From Paraspadella gotoi (Eukaryota; Chaetognatha): 64,000 nucleotides of DNA. Under the pieces are notes generated by a model. The model ran no database searches. It saw only the letters and a list, made by a program, of their open reading frames with translations, and was not told the DNA's origin. Of the stretch, positions 51,861-64,000 are shown in pieces; position 1 is the first letter of the stretch, and every line of letters begins with the position of its first letter. The position numbers and the translations under genes are program-made. The DNA lies in the NCBI GenBank assembly GCA_051294375.1, contig CM119265.1, positions 6,333,489 through 6,397,488 on the forward strand. Reading direction: 5' to 3'.

Positions 51861-53013
51861 TTTAACGAGAAAAAAATAGAAAAAACAAAAGAAGGAAAAA
51901 AAAACGACCTAGAAAACTGAACTGCGGAGGGAAAATGAAAACTTGATGAGAATATAACGCGGATTGAAAAAGACGATAATCCGACGTTAATTTCCAAACT
52001 ATTAACGGTTGTTTTTTATTGTTTTGTTTTTGTTTTCTTGTTGTTTCTTTTCAAGTGTTGATAGAAATGTCGTGATTCGAGGTAACTTCGGGAACGTGTC
52101 ATCGTAAAAAGAAATATTTATTTTTTTCGATTTGAATTCGAATTGAAATCATTCCACGTTTAAATACGACAGACAATTTACGGAAAAAGATTTGATTTGA
52201 AAGGAGGAACTTGAGGTTTCCTTTTCAAAGAAAAAAACCCCGTCGTATTTTCGAATCTTTTTCTACGCTGCCACCTCCCGTAAATCTAAAGAACACAATC
52301 CTTTGATGGACGATCACATTTCCCAATAAATAAATTTTCCTTTCTCCTCCTCACGAGAAAGAAAAGAAAAAACCGTTTAATCCGCGACATTTTGAATTCT
52401 CTTCTTTGGCACTGAGATTCGAAAATCTTAGATCCCGAGATTACTAGCTGGCCGCCGCGGCAAATAGCCACTCAATTTGAGGCTGGAGCAATTAAGAAAG
52501 AAATAGAAAATGAAAAGAGAAAAAAAGAACTCGTTAATTCGGACTTTCCAAGGACTTTAAAATCCTCTTAAAACTTAAAAGTCATTCGCCAGTGTGAAAT
52601 TAAATCGAGATCAAAAATCTTAACTTAAAACTTCTCTTCGTTTCGGAAATTCCATCACCTCACCGCGCCCAACGCGGAAACAAAAATAAAAAAAGCAGCG
52701 GCTCCGTATTTTCCGACGCAGCGCCGCGAATTTCTCCGAGCAACAGCGCCGCCAATCGAGTTCGAACGGCGGCGCCTTTCACATTTCGAAAACCTCGAGA
52801 AGGCGTGACTACGAAGCGCCGATATCGACGCTAAAAAAACCTCCGACGCCGACAGCGCCAATATCGACGCCAATACGCCTCTCGGCCGGCGCGCCAGTTC
52901 GCGCGTTGGGCTTGTTGCCGGAAGTGCCGCTCGGTGAAGACGCGGCGCCGGAAAACGTGACGGTGGCGTCATCGTGGGGCGACGTCGCTAGCAATCTTCT
53001 CTCGGATCTGAGC

Positions 53014-62425
<9,412 letters not shown>

Positions 62426-64000
62426 AGAGGATCGAGCGACGACGAGGGGCGGACATTCAGAAAAAAAAAAAATTCCCTCGATTGACGCTTAAAAAAAACT
62501 CGAATTCGTTTCGGCTGACATGACATTGTCAGTGTCGACGAGTCATTTACTTTTCCCCTCCAAATAATTTGTTCAAATCGATTTTGTGACTTACCCCCCC
62601 GACCCTAGACTCTTGGCTCCTATCCCCCAACCCGCTCCTAGCCGATCCTCAAAGCCTCACCTCGCCTCCTTGAATGGAACTGATTTCGCAATCGAAGGCT
62701 TCGACCTACGGCGCCGCGGAGAGCCAGCGTCGCGGCCAACGCGGTTTTTGCAGCGCCGCCAACGGCTCAGTGGGCGCGGCGCCGCTGGGCGGGTTTTTGG
62801 CCTAGAAAACGGGACAAAAGCGCCGGACTTCTGAAGGGCGATGTCTCCCTCCCTTTTTTCCCCCCGAATCGCTTTCATATCAACGACCTCAACAGTTATC
62901 GACCGCCTTCACTCCGAAACGCCCACGACCCCCCTCTCTCCCTCCCCTTGTGTTGTGACGAATTAATATCGCGTGGTCGAGGAAGGAACAGTTCCTTCTA
63001 TCAACTTAATGCTTACCTCTTTTATTTTATTCTTTTTTTTTCCCCTTTTTGAATCTCACGTCACGGAAAAAATATTTAAAAAAAAAAAAACAGCAACAAA
63101 AATGTAAACCTCTGCCTCCTTCATCGCCGTCGCTCTCGAGTAGTGAAAGTTATTTATTTCAAAACAATTGTTAGACCAATTGACATTTAGATTATCAATT
63201 ATCACATCGACCCTTCATTTTTTTTTTCAAATCATGTTCATCACAAACATCGTAATTACTTTTTGTAGCTTTCCTAAGTCATTTTTTTACGTTACCCGTT
63301 ATTTAAATACCGAATTTAATTTTCACCTTTGAACTAAATACTTTTTAACGACAATCAATCAATTATTATTTCAATACACGAAACTGATTTTTACTACAGG
63401 AGGCAAGTACTTTTTTTTTTTTTTTTGTGAAGACTATCACATGAATAATTGGACGTTTAAAGGGTCGACAAGCCTCCGTACTGTCCCATTTACACGTTTA
63501 CCTTTCTATTACATTGTTCGAACGGGACAAGAATATATAACACGCGATTTGATTCAAGCGAGTGCTACGTCACTATCAAGAAGTGAATTTTTCAATGATT
63601 TGATGTTTTGTGCCATCTGTTTATTTGTTGGGTAAGTTCCTTCGTCTTGACTTACCGTTCTTGTAAAAAAAGATTTGAATTGAATTAAATAAATATATGT
63701 CTATCACCAAGAGCAATGGTTAAGTATCAGTAATGATAATCATATTTTTTAGATATAACAAATAAAAATTTTAGATAAACATCAAAAATTTAGTAAAGAA
63801 ACAAATAGTATTTCTCTGCAGTATTAGTCAAAAGCGCTCGATGCACCAAATATTTCGGTTTGCGAAAAAGTTAAACAAATGAACACACGTAGTTATGAGT
63901 CGGTATAAACTTGGATCATACATGTATAAACTTGGAAGTTTTATATTCGCTGGACATTGGACAATGGGCTTTTAATATTCGCTCTTCCGTCGTCATGAAC
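62426..64000. other. Kinase 3' flank, window end
   Basis: Probable 3' UTR and spacer. The first canonical AATAAA on the plus strand that I noticed is at 63688-63693, rather far, so the true poly(A) site is unsure. A GC-rich patch at 62690-62830 and a 64-codon AT-rich frame at 63441-63635 show no homology. Confidence 0.45.

Overview
The window is nuclear DNA of an animal, most likely a marine or other invertebrate. Genes are split into short exons (48-409 nt) with GT-AG and a few GC-AG introns. Intergenic and intronic DNA is AT-rich and packed with (CT)n/(GA)n microsatellites, poly-T tracts and (ACG)n-type trinucleotide runs, while exons are GC-richer and prefer C-ending codons. The protein families (type II membrane gamma-glutamyltransferase, PRKX-type AGC kinase, secreted C-type lectins) are animal ones. 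I cannot name the phylum from sequence alone. Two runs of N are assembly gaps.

Layout. (1) 1-2.5 kb: no supported gene, a 24-bp minisatellite. (2) 2.5-4.9 kb, minus strand: a two-exon gene for a small multi-pass membrane protein. It lies head-to-head with (3) a 17-exon gamma-glutamyltransferase gene, plus strand, 5.56-35.18 kb, whose exons join in compatible phases with the catalytic residues in place; exon 5 has a local reading-frame anomaly. (4) Nested antisense in the 6-kb intron 9 of that gene are two C-type-lectin-domain genes (15.2-16.4 kb and 18.0-20.1 kb). The same intron holds two dispersed-repeat copies and two hairpin elements; a third copy of the dispersed repeat lies in intron 7, and another copy lies inside lectin B. 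(5) 36.2-37.1 kb, plus strand: a four-exon gene for a 170-aa single-pass membrane protein with a tRNA-Pro(UGG) gene antisense in its second intron. (6) 37.1-52.7 kb: gene-poor, repeat-rich, two gaps, and a hairpin element that contains a good match to a hammerhead ribozyme. (7) 53.0-62.4 kb, plus strand: a six-exon PRKX-like (PKA-related) kinase gene with a complete kinase domain. (8) 62.4-64 kb: 3' flank.

The genes are functionally unrelated: a surface glutathione-metabolising ectoenzyme, two secreted lectins, two small membrane proteins and a signalling kinase. Exon models were built by hand from homology, splice signals and phase arithmetic; start codons and 5' exons are the least certain parts. 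The most unusual observations are the hammerhead-like motif and its family of 'variable-arm inverted repeat plus constant tail' elements, the tRNA-derived repeat family, and the frame anomaly in the gamma-glutamyltransferase exon that carries its conserved arginine motif.
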